Source: Nannochloropsis oceanica (taxonomy: Eukaryota; Sar; Eustigmatophyceae; Eustigmatales; Monodopsidaceae). Taken from it: DNA of 64,000 bases. Both the position numbers and the translations under genes were made by a program. Below, in pieces: positions 22,906 through 34,859 of the stretch. Numbering within the stretch: position 1 is the stretch's first letter; each line of letters begins with the position of its first letter. The notes under the pieces are model-generated. The model saw only the letters and a program-made list of their open reading frames with translations, was not told the origin of the DNA and made no database searches. Where the stretch lies: the NCBI GenBank assembly GCA_004519485.1, contig CP038128.1, positions 1,443,001 through 1,507,000 of the forward strand, in the 5' to 3' direction.

Positions 22906-25900
22906 CTAAATACGCACGATCTCCACGCTCGTCCGCCTTGCCACCTCATGTGGTACCTTTATCAAAGAGGGAAGTAACATACGCGAAAGTCAGTACATTT
23001 GCGCTCCAAAATGCAACAGCATATCTACCGTAATGCACTGTGCAGCATTCTTCCTACTGCCCTTTCTTTCTTACCTCAGTCCCGGGTGCCATTTTCTCCA
23101 AACGGTCAAAAGGCAAGGGATGGATGTTAAGCATCGCGTACGTGCCTCCGCCTCCGCCCTTTGTGAGGGTGCCGGGATTGATGCAAAGCGCGCCACCTAC
23201 GTCTTTGGCGAATGGGGTGAGCTTGGAGGGGAGGAGGAGGACTATTTGGAGAAAATAAGGGGTGGGATAGGAGGAGGTGAATGAGTAAGTTGAAGAGTTG
23301 AACAAAATAGAGGACCGGACACAGCCAAAAGTACTTACGATCGGGAGTGACAGGCATGCGCCAATGCTCGGAGTGACGGAGGTCCAGCTGTTGTAAAAGG
23401 ATGTGAAGGAGAGGAGTGATGAGAATCGTGCTACATTTTAGCCGGGGCGGGAAGAAAGAGAAAAATCAAGGAATGCATACCTGGGCCTGTCCATCGGCGG
23501 GTGGGGGAAAGAGGGGGTAGAAACTCTGTTGTTGCAAAAGGTGGGCGGCCAGGCGTGCGAGGCGGTTCCCGGTGTTGAAGGAAACCTGAATGAGCCCATG
23601 AGAAAGCAAGATAGCAAAATCAGAGACGTGTCAGCGACGTGGAGGGCGCGAGGGATCGAGAGTACGCACCTCATCTCCCGACAAGTGGCAGAGGATGTCG
23701 TTGGTGGTGATGCCGACGGCGACTTCGTTGATGGTAAAGAATGACGGGTTGCTCAAGCAATAGAGCCGCCTGTCCGCCCCGTCGTTTTCTGAGGATAGGG
23801 TAGGAAGATTGGAAGGGAGAATCATTTTTGTGAGAACATATCATATGGCAAGCCAGTTGCTTTCTATATTGCTCCACTCCGCCCCTCCTTCCCCTGTACG
23901 TACCACTTGCGAATGGTAGACCGAGGTCGCCCAGTCGCTCCTCTTCGAACCAAGGGGAAGGTACGCCGCCGGGAATACGGTCGGCCAGGGGAGGCTGGAG
24001 GAAAGGAGGGATCAGGGAGCATCAAAAGAACGTAGAATTAGCGAGGAAGAGCATGAGAGAGAATACAACTGGAGGGAGGAAGAGGGAAGAGCACAGTACC
24101 TGCGGATAGACATGATCATGGAAGACGTCATTGAGGGAGGGCACGAGGACGATGCGCGTAGCCAGAGTGGGGTTGGTCTCGTACAGCCCCTCCAGGAAGA
24201 GTGAGACTCGCATCTTGAAAAGCGATTCGAAGTCCACGCTCTCCTTCTCTTCGCCCGCGCCCGCGATCTCGGTCTCGCCTGCCGCCACCTGCGTTGGGCA
24301 AGGAAAGGAGGCAGGAAGAAAGGGAGGAAATAATGGGTGTGAGTGAGTGTTTGTGTGCCGTTAACGCGATCTCCTTCTGGTGCTCCTCCCTTTCCTCCTG
24401 GCACCTTCCTTCTCTGTACTTTTACCTTGGGGTGGTTGGAGTCGACGAACGGCCCACACAACACCGCCACATCCGGTTGCCGCGCTGCGATCACCTTGAC
24501 AGGGAGGAAGGGAGGGAGAAAAGCAAGCGGGGGCAAAATACGATAGGAGGGAAAGAGTTGAAGGGGTCATGAATGCACGGAGGAAGGAAGGGAGGGAAGG
24601 AGGGAGAGATGGACGATCGGCAACAGCTCGTCCGTACCTTCAAGAGATCTTCCAGAGGCTCGTACTCGAGCGAGTCCGTGGTGGTGTAGGGGCCCGCGGC
24701 CACCAGCACCGTCACGGCGCCCCCCCCTTGGTAGAGGCCGTCGTGGTGAAACTCCTTCAGTTTGTCAACGGGCGAGGTCAGGAGGGGTCGAGGGACGCCC
24801 TCGATGATGCGCCGGACCACCATCTTGAAGCCTATTTGGGGGGAAGGGAGGGAGAGAGAGGAGAGAGGGAGAAGGGAGGGCAGGGAAGGAGAGGACTTTG
24901 ATAGATGCTGCGCACTCCAATAGCTATAATATTACACGAAGCAAGAAAGAAAGCACGAACTTGCTTTTGAACCCACAAAAAAAAACATAAAATGAGAAAA
25001 GTAAAAATGAAAAGGAAGGTGAGAGGGAGGGAGGGCTCGAGGGAGGGAGGGCTCGAGGCGCACCACTGCTGTTGACACCCTCCACGGCCACCACCTGGCC
25101 GGGAAAGAGGGCGAAAGCGGGTAATTCACCTAGATCCAGCTTCACGCGGAACCCGCCCGAGTCACGCCGGGAACCTTGAGGAGGAAGAGAGGGAGGAAGG
25201 GGAGGAGAGGAAAAGGGATGTATGTGGGTGGATGAAGAAGTTCATGTTTCATTCAGGTTTGCTCGGGCTCCCGAGAGAATGGAAGATGAGAAAGAGACCT
25301 GAAATTGTAAGGGAATCCACGTTTCCCTACCTTCCAAGACGACACTAGCCTTGTTGATCCTCCCCTCCGCAGCCTCGCAGCACACCCGGCCCACCACCAT
25401 TACCGTCTCCTGCTTCGGAACCCCCACCGGCGTCAACTCCATCCCTCCTTCCCCCAGCGCTCGCTCCACCAGATCGCTCTGCAAGCGCAGCATGGCCTTC
25501 TCCTGGGCTCGAGCCCGTTCCTCCAGCGTCGTGTACATGTACCGGTACCGAGTGGGCAGGTTGATGTTCAGGGTGCCAGGTAGAGTGCCTGAGGAAAGGA
25601 GACGGGGGGAGGGAGGGAGGGAGGAGGGCAGGGTGAGAGGAAGTGAAGGGAACGAGGGGTCATAGAAAGATAGCAAAAGAGGCACATACCTAGATCGCAG
25701 CGTGCACCGCCGAATCGTTTGGAGGGCTGGAACTTGCCTCGTACACCCAGCGCGGGGTTATGCTCACCGGCGCCTGGGGCGAAGGCGGAGAGGGAAGGAG
25801 CGATTAGACATGCGATGGGAAGACAAGGATCATGGCATGATTCTCCCTTCCTCCTTTATCTTCTCTCTCTCTTTCTTTCTTTCCTCCCACACACACGCGT

Positions 25901-26955
25901 ACACACCTGCTTTCTGCCCTGCGTTGGTCCGATTCAAGTAGGCCACTGCCCCGCCAGCCGATTGTGGCGTAGACTGCCCTGGCGAGTCGGTAGAAATGCC
26001 CCCGGGTGTGAAGCCGGCAGCCGCCGACAAGGTCCCGGTGATGGATGGGAGGGAGGCCGAACTAGGAGGCGACATGAAGCCGGCGCCGCTGGACGAGGCT
26101 CGTCGTTTGTTGGCTGGGACAGAAGGAGTGGGGGACATCAGCCCCGGTACTCCTCCTGCCCCGCCTTTCCCAGCCAAGGGGGGGTCCTCGGACATACTCA
26201 AACGCTTGCGCATGGCCACCTCAGACGAAGGCAGATTAGAGGGATCGAACAGAGGGCGGCGACTGCTGCTGCTGCTGCTGCCGCTGCGAACAGAGGAGCC
26301 AGGCGTGGCGGTCGTTCCCGCAGACCCAACGACCTTCTTGCTGAGCGTCGCTTCCAGGGCGCCGAGCGAGGACAGGTTGAGCAAGGCTTGGCTGCTGTCG
26401 TCAGAGCCGCGGTTTAGGGAGTGGGCTTCCCACTCGTTCGCCAGATCCCGCGCAGAGAGGCCGAGATGGTTCAGGATGGAGAGACCTGGATTGGTGGGGA
26501 AAGGAGGGGAGAGGGAGGCGCAAAGAGGGGCGTCGATTGGACATATAGGACAGCGGGGGCATAAATATATAGACCGCGTTGCAGTCGGTCATACAAATTA
26601 TCGCGGAGTATCACAGATATGTCCCTTTCCGTGTCTTTCTTTCCCCGCCCTCTTCTCAAACTGGGAAGGCCGAAGGGCGGGAAGGAGGAAGTGAAAGACA
26701 GGCTTGGAGCCACTCATGGAATCTGTGGCAGGCGGAAGCGCACATGTCATATCTGATAGTGTCGCCCCAGTGCATATGCTCTGTTTCTTCGCCTCCTCCT
26801 TACCCTACTTTCCCTCCCCTTTCCCTCCCTCCCCTCTCACCCCGCCGACACTCACATTTCTCCACCACTTCGGTCTTGCCCTGCAAGTCCTCGTTGATCT
26901 CTTGGAAGGCACTCAAGACCTCAGCCTCTTTAATGGCGCTGCCGATACCAGCCAT
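22906..26955 (-). CDS. POLA2: DNA polymerase alpha subunit B
   Basis: Non-catalytic B subunit of the DNA polymerase alpha-primase complex, which starts DNA strands in the nucleus. The start is ATG 26953-26955 (MAGIGSAIKEAEVLSAFQEI). A following exon has LSARDLANEWEAHSLNRG, then a long Ser/Pro-rich linker. The family core then reads GVRGKFQPSKRFGGA, LNINLPTRYRYMYTTLEERA, VVGRVCCEAAEGRINKASVV, FRVKLDLGELPAFALFPGQV, VAVEGVNSSG, VLVAAGPYTTTDSLEYEPLE, RQPDVAVLCGPFVDSNHP, RIVLVPSLNDVFHDHVYPQ, LSNPSFFTINEVAVGITTND, QQSFYPLFPPP, HWRMPVTPD and FAKDVGGALCINPGTLTKGG. Each aligns with a known block of POLA2 in the right order, covering the OB fold and the inactive phosphodiesterase-like domain. The last coding exon is only about 17 codons (VPHEVARRTSVEIVRI), joined in phase after a GTAAGA donor, with stop TAG at 22906-22908. 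The gene is single and complete. Confidence 0.95.
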
Positions 26956-27442
26956 GGTGCTGGTATGACCGCGAGTGTCTGTTTTGTGTGTTATATAATT
27001 TGTTGTGCTGTGCGTGGGGAGGATGGAATGTACCTTTTGGCGAAGGTGCTTGAGGCGGGTGTGGAGGAGGCTACAAGCCAAGGCAGTTGCTTGGCATCCA
27101 CGCACCCTCAGTATGTAAAAACTTGCAATTATCGTACACTACATGCCCACGCTTGAGCCAGGAATAGTTGTAGGGCTGGAAGGCTAGCCAATCGAGCGCC
27201 TTTCTGCACTCGCTTGATTTTGCTCCCCGGAGTACGCGCCAAAAATAGAAAAGAGCACACACGTCGAGCACACATACCACACCACATCCGCAGTCTCCTT
27301 CCCGTCCCTATCTCCACCATCCACTAGGACAGATGTATTCATTTCTCCCTGTAATCTCGACAGCCGGCGCTCATCGCCCACCATTCCCCTGCCCCCTCCC
27401 TCACGGCCATCATCTCAACAGACGCACACGACCCGAATCATC
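26956..27442. promoter_or_regulatory. Divergent spacer between POLA2 and the leucine-motif protein
   Basis: About 490 bp between two divergent start codons. No named element was recognised. Confidence 0.4.
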
Positions 27443-28594
27443 ATGGGCAACAAAGGCAGTACGCCGGCCGAAGGAGACGAGGCTGAGATCCCCACAGTGC
27501 CGGCTGCTACCACCACGCCGCCTTCCACAGATGCCGTGCCACCGCCGCCGCTGCCAGCGGAAAAAAAAGCGGGACTGGCCAAGTTGCTGACCCCAGCGGA
27601 CCTCCTGAAGCGAGGAGGGGAGGGCGATCGCCCTGTGCAGCCTACTTCTCGGAGCAGCGGCGCCGAGGAAGGTAGCACCAAAGCAAATAAGGGAGAGAAG
27701 AAGGGGAAGAAACAAATGGAGGAAGGAAAGGAGAAGGAGGCTGCTCGAGAGACACTGCTGAGCATGCTCGGGAGGGCGAGTGCTGCGGCAAGTGAGGCCC
27801 AACCCCCTCCACGTCCTACTCCATCTCAGCAAGCCCCACCTCCCCCTGCGTCGAAGCCTGTCGCTCCTGCTGCATCGAAAGGCATCAAGGCCATCTCGAT
27901 CAGTGAGCTGGAGGCGCGCGTGGGAGGTGGGCGACCAGTAGAGGGGGGAAAGGGCATAGGGCGGGGGGAAGTAGGAGCAGGAGGAGGAAACGAGGAACGA
28001 GGCAAGGCGCTCATTTCGATGTTGTCGCAAGCAAATAAAACGGGGAGTAATAAAGCTACGGTCGCGCAGCCATCTACTCCTCCGTCGGCGGGGGTGGTAC
28101 GGAGGGATCATTCCAAGGAAGCGGCCTTGAAGGGGATGCTTTTTGGGGGCGGAGGAGGAGGGGGAGGTGGGGGGGGGGAAGTTGAGCAGGCAATTGGTGG
28201 TGTTGTAAGAACAGGAGGGGGAGAAGGGGGAAATGGTAACAACAGCAAGAGTTCACGTCGACGGAAGGGGGGTAAGGACCACGGGAATAGACAAGGAGGA
28301 GGAGGGGGTGGAGGAGGAGGGAAGAATAGCGGAGTGGCACCACCGCCGCCGCAAGCAGCGACCGCAGCAGCAGTAGCAGCCGCCCCTCCGAGCACGTTCG
28401 CCTGGTCATCGTTCCAGCGCTCTCCTGACCCCAAGACCATTCCCATGCCGCCCGCCGTCTTTAAGGGGCCGGGTTTGGCGCTGGGGGAGGAGGGGGAGGA
28501 GGAGGGGAGAGAGGGTGGAGGGGCAGGAATTCGGACGGTAGTGGAAGTGCAGGACGCAACGAAAGATCTGAAGAATTTGCTGAAGCTTGGATGA
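27443..28594 (+). CDS. Low-complexity protein with repeated short leucine-rich motifs
   Basis: Single-exon gene, 383 codons, ATG at 27443, stop TGA at 28592-28594. It has no globular domain that I recognise. It starts MGNKGS, which fits an N-myristoylation signal (Gly2, Ser6), though this is unproven. Short amphipathic leucine motifs sit in an otherwise Gly/Pro/Ala/Ser-rich chain: LAKLLTPADLLKRG (about 45-58), RETLLSMLGRA (102-112), GKALISMLSQA (187-197), EAALKGMLFGG (226-236) and KDLKNLLKLG at the extreme C-terminus. A separate motif, IKAISISELEARV, lies at about 148-160. Spaced leucine motifs in a disordered chain are known from mRNA-decapping partners such as the Dcp2 C-terminus, and ELEAR-like motifs occur in P-body proteins. 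A decapping or P-body role is therefore possible, but it is inference only. Confidence 0.6.
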   Translation: MGNKGSTPAEGDEAEIPTVPAATTTPPSTDAVPPPPLPAEKKAGLAKLLTPADLLKRGGEGDRPVQPTSRSSGAEEGSTKANKGEKKGKKQMEEGKEKEAARETLLSMLGRASAAASEAQPPPRPTPSQQAPPPPASKPVAPAASKGIKAISISELEARVGGGRPVEGGKGIGRGEVGAGGGNEERGKALISMLSQANKTGSNKATVAQPSTPPSAGVVRRDHSKEAALKGMLFGGGGGGGGGGGEVEQAIGGVVRTGGGEGGNGNNSKSSRRRKGGKDHGNRQGGGGGGGGGKNSGVAPPPPQAATAAAVAAAPPSTFAWSSFQRSPDPKTIPMPPAVFKGPGLALGEEGEEEGREGGGAGIRTVVEVQDATKDLKNLLKLG

Positions 28595-28990
28595 GGGATT
28601 GATGGAGGGAGGGAGGGAGGAAGTGAGGGAGGGGCGGCAGCAGGGTTCCTGGGTCAGTGTGTATGTGACAAATACGACAGCGACGAGGCGATAAAAGGAA
28701 AACGATGAACGAGGATAACGACAATTATAACAGAAGATGAGAAACAACAACAAAACAAAGAGAGAAGAAGAAAAAAGGAACAAGGAAAAAACGAGGAAGA
28801 CGAAGGTGGTGGCTTTTTCGAGCCCACAGTGGGCTATGACGTCACCCGCCTTCCGCTTTCTCGCTCACACTTTTCCTTTCCTCTCCCTCTTTAGGGTCTC
28901 GGTTTATCGGTAACATGAATTCGCTGAAAAATAATTTTGGACGCGGACACAGGCATAAACCTCCCTCCCTCCCTCCTTCCCTCCCACCAC
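28595..28990. other. Convergent spacer between the leucine-motif gene and the SLC33 gene
   Basis: About 400 bp of 3' flanks: purine-rich near the first gene, mixed afterwards. No feature was recognised. Confidence 0.5.
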
Positions 28991-31900
28991 TCAATGCGAC
29001 TTGATCGCCCCGCCCACGATCTTCTCTTCATCATCCGTGCTCTCCCTCGGCCTCCTACTTGCCCCTTCCCTCCCTCCATACCTCCTCCCCACCTCCTCCC
29101 CGCTCCCCGTCACGCCCCTCCCTCCCTCCCTCCCTCCTTCCAAGCACCATTCGCCCTGCCGAAGCGCCTGCAATTGCAGCAACACTGGTTTGAAGACCAA
29201 CAGCCAGCCCACGCCCACCACCGTGCACGCCAGCAGCTGCACTATATATCCGTCCAACACCACCACACACCCCTCCTTCCCTCCCTCCTTCCCCCCCGCC
29301 CACCACCGAAACCACCGCATCCCACCCTCTCCCCCTTCCTCGTCCTGGCTGCAGTTGCGGAGAGTGGCCACGTCGAGGGCGGCCAGGGAGGCCGTGCGCA
29401 CCCACGACGAGCCAAGGTTGCTGTGGGAGGGGGGATGAGCAGACGGTAGACTGAGGGAGTGGGGACGGTTGTAACGGCTGGCAAGATCTTGACGGGGACG
29501 AGAGAGAGGGGGGGAGGGACTGACGGAGCGAAAGAGAGGTGAAAGGAGCAAAGGAGGAGGAAGAGGAGGAGGAGGAGGAGGATAAAGCGGCCTTCCGTCC
29601 CTTTGTCATCATTCCACTGCCTGAGCGTGTGAAGAGTGTATCGTTGTATACACCACCAACAGCGGGGCCAGAGGCAAGGGTTACAAAAGCCTCCTGATTG
29701 ATGCACGTGGTGTCGGCCGACACCACTCTCAGGCCGGCAAGTGAGGGAGGGAGGGAGGGAGGGAGGGAGGGAGGAAAGGAGGAGGGGAGGGAAGAAGGAA
29801 AGGAGAAAGGGAGGAAGCGAGGGAGGGAGGGCAAGTGCACGCACCTGACTGTGTTAAGCAGCGTCATGTATGTACCGCCAATGGTGGGGTCGGAGACGCG
29901 GGCGAAGAAGGCCATCTGACTTATGAACATGCTGTTTGCCGCCACCTCCCTCAAGCCCACCGTGGTCAGAAAGAGGAGGCGGAATAGGGAGGGAGGTAGG
30001 GAGGGAGGGAGGGAGGATGAGTGGCCGTAGGCGTGATGGGCGAGGGGGAGTAGGCCGGCGTAGAGGAGTCCAACGACGAGGCGGGGAGAGAAGGCCGACA
30101 GGAAGACGGAGAGGGGCCGAGGGCCGGAGGTGGCCTTGCTCAGGAGGACGGGCACCAGGATGCCTGAAGGGGGCGGGAGGGAGGCAACGGGAGAGGGGGA
30201 GCGTAGAGAGGAAGGTGAAGGAAGCGTCGGAAGGCGCGTGAGAGTGGGCAGGGGGAAGGTTTGAACAGGCGTGAGGCGACACAGAGGAGGGTAGCAAAGG
30301 TTCCGCACTCATCGTAAAATTACACTCAATCAAGGAATCAAGGTATCAAGAAATCAAGGGATCAAGAAATCAGTCAGTCAATTGATCATTCAATCCGTCC
30401 AACAACCTATCAACCAATCAATTTATCGATGATTCATGCAATGAACCAATCACAAACCCACCTGTAAGAATGAGCAAGGGCGACATGAGGGCAATCTCCT
30501 CCTTGGGCATCCCGTACTCGATCAGTTTGAGATTCGTGGCTGCGTCGGTCACTGCGAAGCCAGCCTTGACCGTCAGCAGCACCAAGCACATAGACCGTAC
30601 GGGACCCAGCTGTTGGAGGGGGAGCGAGGAGGGCGCGGGGAAAGGCAGAGGGCAGCACGTGAGCGAGGGGCGGGAGAGAAAAGCAAGGGAAGAAGGGTGG
30701 AAAGGCATAAGGGTGTTTTACGTACCTGGAGTATGCGCCAGAGCTGCCTGTAAGTCTCCTTGACAGTGGGGGTGGAGATGGTGGTCGTGTCGTCGTCCCG
30801 CTTGCGCTCCTCGGCCTTGAGGGCGACTAGCAGTGTGGTGCTCAGGAAGATCCAACCCCAGAAGAGGAGGAACCCGCCCAGGCTGACCATGCCTAGGGGA
30901 GGGAGGGGGGGAAGGAGAGGGGGAGGGAGGTGAAATGACCGAAAAAGGAGGGAAGAGGAGGGGAGGGAGGGAGGGAGAGAGGGGAAGGATATATGTCGAG
31001 ATACCTTCCTCGAGCGGCTCCCGTCTTAAAAAGCGGTTGCAGGTTTCGGCCGAGTTGAGGGCCAGGAAGCCCACGTGAGCGAGGAAGTAACCTAAGGGAA
31101 GAAGGGCGAGAGGGCGAAGGCGAGAGAGGGGTGAGGATGGGGTTGGATGTTCATCCGGGACCCAAATCCTGCAGATGATGTTTCACGTACCCAAGGTCTG
31201 TCCGATGGTGTTGCAGGTGGAGGCTGTGGGAGGGGAGGGATCGAGATGATGCGGTTGAGAGGGAAGGGAGGGAGGGAGGGAGGGAGGGAGGGCGTGCGTG
31301 GCAGGGCACGTACCAAGGCCGACGTTTTCGCGGCTGAGCATTGTCAGAGCCCACCCGTCCACGGCGATGTCCTGGGTCGCCATCAGCGCGTACAGCACAA
31401 AGAAGTAGGCCGTCAGGAGCTGTGGAAAGGGAAGGAAGAGGGGGAAAAAGGTGGGCTAGTGACCTTCGGTGCTACGCGAAACATTTTGATCCTTCCTGGC
31501 TTCCTTTTCCTCCTCCCCGCTCTCCGCTCCCCCTTCCCCTTCCCCCTTCCGCACCGGCACGTCGGGCGTCTCCTGGGGTCCTCCCTCCCCCACCCAGCGC
31601 CCCACCAGCGGGCTGGCCAAAAGCATCAGCATTCCGCACAGAAACTGCACGGGGAGCAGCCAGGCCTTTCTTCTCCCCAGTCCCCAGAAGGAGGTGGAGT
31701 CCACGACGGGCGCCCACAGGAGCTTGAAGGAGAAGGGCAAGGAGGCAAGGGAGAAGAGTGCTTGTTGCTTGTACGAGACGCGCTCCTGGAGAGAAAGAAG
31801 AGGAGGGTGGGAAAGAGGGAGGCAGGGAGGACGAACGTCAAAGAGAGCAGATAGATGATGAGTTGTTCTCGCATTTTCCTTTAGCGTCGGCAATACTATT

Positions 31901-32635
31901 CTTCCCTCCCTCCCTCCCTCCCTCCCTTCCTCCGTCCCATCCTTCATGCCTTCTTCCCCCAACTCCTCCTATCTGGCTTACCGTGAGCAAGAAGGGCACC
32001 GAGGCAGACAAGCCCATGGGAATACCCTGCAAGGTATAGAGAACCAACAGGAGAGCTATGCTACCCGGGTCACCGGGGGCCAGATGAAGGCCGCATGTTG
32101 CCTTGGACCCTCGCCGTGCACGTGCTTGTGCTTGTACTGGCATAGAGGCTTTGACGCTGCTGCCACTTGGACGCTTCAGGGAGGGGGAGGAAGATGTGAA
32201 GGAGGGAGTTACAGCCCGAGTACGCTCAAAGACGCCGGCGCCGGAGCGCATGGATCCCCGAAGAATGTCCGAGTCCGAGGGCAAGACCCCTCCTCCTTCT
32301 CCTTCCTCTTCTCTTCCTTTTCCTCCTCCTCCTCCACCTCCGCTTGCCCTGATGCTGCGGTACACCGACACTGTGTCCTGCTCGCTGCTACTACCTATGG
32401 CATACAAATGGGCGGTGGGCGGCCCCGTCGTCCCTGACCGATAGGCAAATACATGGTCCCCGCCCGGCGCCACGAGCATCTGGGGTGCATAACCCGTGGT
32501 TGTTGGGCTGCTGCTTCTCGGTTCTCTTTGAGCATATCCGTCGGGATCGTCGTCGGTGGAGTAGGGGGGAGGGAATATCCTTCCCCCTCCTCCTTCCTCT
32601 TCCCCGTGCCCACTGCGACGGACGCGCACTTCCAT
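28991..32635 (-). CDS. Acetyl-CoA transporter, SLC33A1/AT-1 family
   Basis: Multi-pass membrane protein of the major facilitator type. SLC33A1 imports acetyl-CoA into the ER lumen for protein acetylation. Exons in order: a Ser/Gly-rich N-terminal region, then GSIALLLVLYTLQGIPMGLS, YKQQALFSLASLPFSFKLLW, APVVDSTSFWGLGRRKAWLL, MATQDIAVDGWALTMLSREN, STCNTIGQTLG, ETCNRFLRREPLEEG, LGGFLLFWGWIFLSTTLLVA, LLTVKAGFAVTDAATNLKLI, YGMPKEEIALMSPLLIL, LRLLFLTTVGLREVAANSM, MAFFARVSDPTIGGTYMTLL and SNLGSSWVRTA. It ends with LDGYIVQLLACTVVGVGWLL. These cover the whole family, including the hallmark DIAVDGWALTMLSREN and SDPTIGGTYMTLLNT. The tail runs on through a repeat-encoded segment to TGA at 28991-28993. 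The start ATG at 32633-32635 is the first Met of a long exon; an upstream exon is possible. Confidence 0.93.
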
Positions 32636-33659
32636 GCCAGTGAGGGGGTTTGTGCTGCTGCTGCCGGCCTCCAGGTCTCTGATTTGCGGAAGAAGTGAGC
32701 GGGAGGGGGGAAGAAAGGGAGTGACAAAGGGAAGAAGGATAAAGGATCACGAAGGGCTAGATTGTTTTGAGCCAAAGGAGGCTCAATCTGCCACAGCCAC
32801 AGCCAAGAGAGAGGAGGGATCCCTGCCCTTACCGGTCAATGAGAAGGAGCTCGCGGTCACTGCCGTTCGAGTTGCTGTCCCTAACAGGAGGGAAGGGCCG
32901 TTGTATATTCCCTATCGCTCCAGGCGGACACGAGGCGGAAGCAGCCGCGTGTAGGGGATGGAACTGTGTGGGGTGTGCGAGGGAGGGAAAGGAAGTCAGG
33001 GTCAGCATAACAACGCCAGCTCTCATTCGAAAATCGAGCAAGGGAGGCACAAAGAAAGCCTTCAGCACATGTAGCCGACAAGATGATCGCTACATTGGTA
33101 CCTTGTCCTTATATATGCCCGGCTGCCAGGTTGCGTTGCTTTAGTTCCTGCGTATATGGTTGCACCACGACGCTGAGCGATGCGAGTCTTTGGATGGGCC
33201 CTCCTGTCTTGGCGACAGGCACGAAGCAAAACGCTCACCGAAAGGCGAGCGGGACGGACACGCTACGAAGCAGACAGTGCAGTATAACAGGTACAGGGTA
33301 CTGTTTGTGTGTAGGGTGGGTGTGTTGGGTGGGTGGATGCATCTATCAAAGGTGAAAAAACAAGGAGGCGCTGATGCATCATCATCATCGTCACTCACCT
33401 GCATGCGTCTGCGTGGCTTGTCTCCTCAACGCTTTCCTGGAGCAGATATTTGTCTCATCCCCTCTCCTTTCCACCATCCCTTGCATTCAAGAGCTTGCGT
33501 GGACACCTGGGATGGCCTGGCGCTGTACGATGGCAGCTTTAAATTGAGTTCGCATGCCTCCTTGCCTCCTCCCTCGTCCGTCACCACTCTGCGTACAACA
33601 CTTACCCACACACACCTCCTTTGCACTCCTAACCCTACAAAACAGCACACACACATCAC
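32636..33659. promoter_or_regulatory. Divergent spacer between the SLC33 and SLC25 genes
   Basis: About 1 kb between divergent start codons, with room for two promoters and 5' untranslated exons. No coding region with recognisable content was seen. Confidence 0.4.
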
Positions 33660-34859
33660 ATGCGGCTACCACAACTCCTGCTGGTGGTGGCAACACTGGT
33701 GTGCGATGGTGCGGCCATGTTATCTTCAAAGCAATCCAAACCCTTAATGATGACCCTGCCTTCCTCCGCCTCTGTCTCCGCCTCCTCCCCTCCTTGTTGG
33801 ACTCGCCGTCTCTCCGCCGCCATTGCCACCACTACAACCAGTCACAATAAGAGAAGAGGAAATGACAACGATGATGCTCTTCTACTCGCTGCGAACCAGA
33901 GAAGAATAGAGGAACAGCAACACGCCTTGTCCTCCCTCCGCACAACTCGAGGTGGTGGCGGTGGGTCGGCGGCTGCGGGAGCAGTGGATGCGGGGTGGGC
34001 CACAATCATCGAAGGCCTGAAGAATGGCTGCGCCAGTGGCCTGGCCGCTGCGTGTGCCAAACTTCTCCTCCAACCCTTTGACACGGTCAAGACCCTTCAG
34101 CAGGCCAACAAGGGCTCGCTAGGCATGTTTGAGGCAGCTCGAGACCTGGCGGCGCGGCGGGGCGTCCGCTCCCTCTACACGGGCCTCGGGGTGACCCTCG
34201 TCGGCTCCATCCCCGCCGTCTCCATCTACTTTGGCGTCTACCAGGCCGTCAAGAAGGCCTTGCTGCAAGCCCTCCCTCCCACCCTGGGTTGGACCCTGCT
34301 AGGCGTGGCGGCTTCGGCCGGAGTGGGCAACACTGTCGCCTCCGTCTTTCGGGTACCGTACGAGGTGGTGAAACAGCGGCTGCAGGCGGGCATGTACAGC
34401 AGCACAGGGGAGGCTTTGCGCACCATGTACCGGACGGAGGGTGGGCTGGGCGCTTTCTTTGGGAGCAGCGGCGTAGCTTCGCAGATCATGCGGGATGTGC
34501 CCTATGCCATCGTCACCCTGCTCACTTACGAATCCCTCCGACGGGCTCGAGCAGCGGCCCGGCGAAAAGCCGGAGGGGGAAAGCTGTCCACGCCCTTGGA
34601 GGACTCGATGATGGGAGCCTTTGCTGGGGGGGTGGGCTCCCTCGTGTCGAATCCCATGGACGTGGTCAAGACGCGCGTTATGACCCAACCTGGCCTCTAC
34701 CCCACCGTATGGTCGGCCGTGCGGGGGCTATGGGCGGACGAGGGGGCGGCCGCGTTCCTCAAGGGCACAGTGCCGCGGCTACTGCACAAGGTGCCGGCCA
34801 ATGCCATCTTTTTTGCCACGTACGAGATCTTTCGGGGGCTGTTGCGCGTGCAGGGTTAG
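33660..34859 (+). CDS. Mitochondrial carrier family (SLC25) protein, SAM-carrier-like
   Basis: Intronless gene, 399 codons, ATG 33660-33662, stop TAG. The C-terminal 280 residues are a complete carrier with three repeats, each with the Px[D/E]xx[K/R] signature: QPFDTVKT, RVPYEVVKQRLQ and NPMDVVKTRVM. Matching matrix-side Gly motifs are RSLYTGLGVTLVGSIPAVS, FFGSSGVASQIMRDVPYA and AFLKGTVPRLLHKVPANA. The second repeat (RVPYEVVKQRLQAGMYSS, then RDVPYAIVTLLTYESLR) most resembles S-adenosylmethionine carriers, so methyl-donor import into mitochondria or plastids is the best guess. The extra N-terminus of about 115 residues begins with a hydrophobic leader (MRLPQLLLVVATLVCDGAAM), followed by Ser/Arg-rich and Gln/Glu-rich stretches. 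That leader may mean plastid rather than mitochondrial delivery. The lack of introns is unlike most of its neighbours. Confidence 0.88.
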   Translation: MRLPQLLLVVATLVCDGAAMLSSKQSKPLMMTLPSSASVSASSPPCWTRRLSAAIATTTTSHNKRRGNDNDDALLLAANQRRIEEQQHALSSLRTTRGGGGGSAAAGAVDAGWATIIEGLKNGCASGLAAACAKLLLQPFDTVKTLQQANKGSLGMFEAARDLAARRGVRSLYTGLGVTLVGSIPAVSIYFGVYQAVKKALLQALPPTLGWTLLGVAASAGVGNTVASVFRVPYEVVKQRLQAGMYSSTGEALRTMYRTEGGLGAFFGSSGVASQIMRDVPYAIVTLLTYESLRRARAAARRKAGGGKLSTPLEDSMMGAFAGGVGSLVSNPMDVVKTRVMTQPGLYPTVWSAVRGLWADEGAAAFLKGTVPRLLHKVPANAIFFATYEIFRGLLRVQG

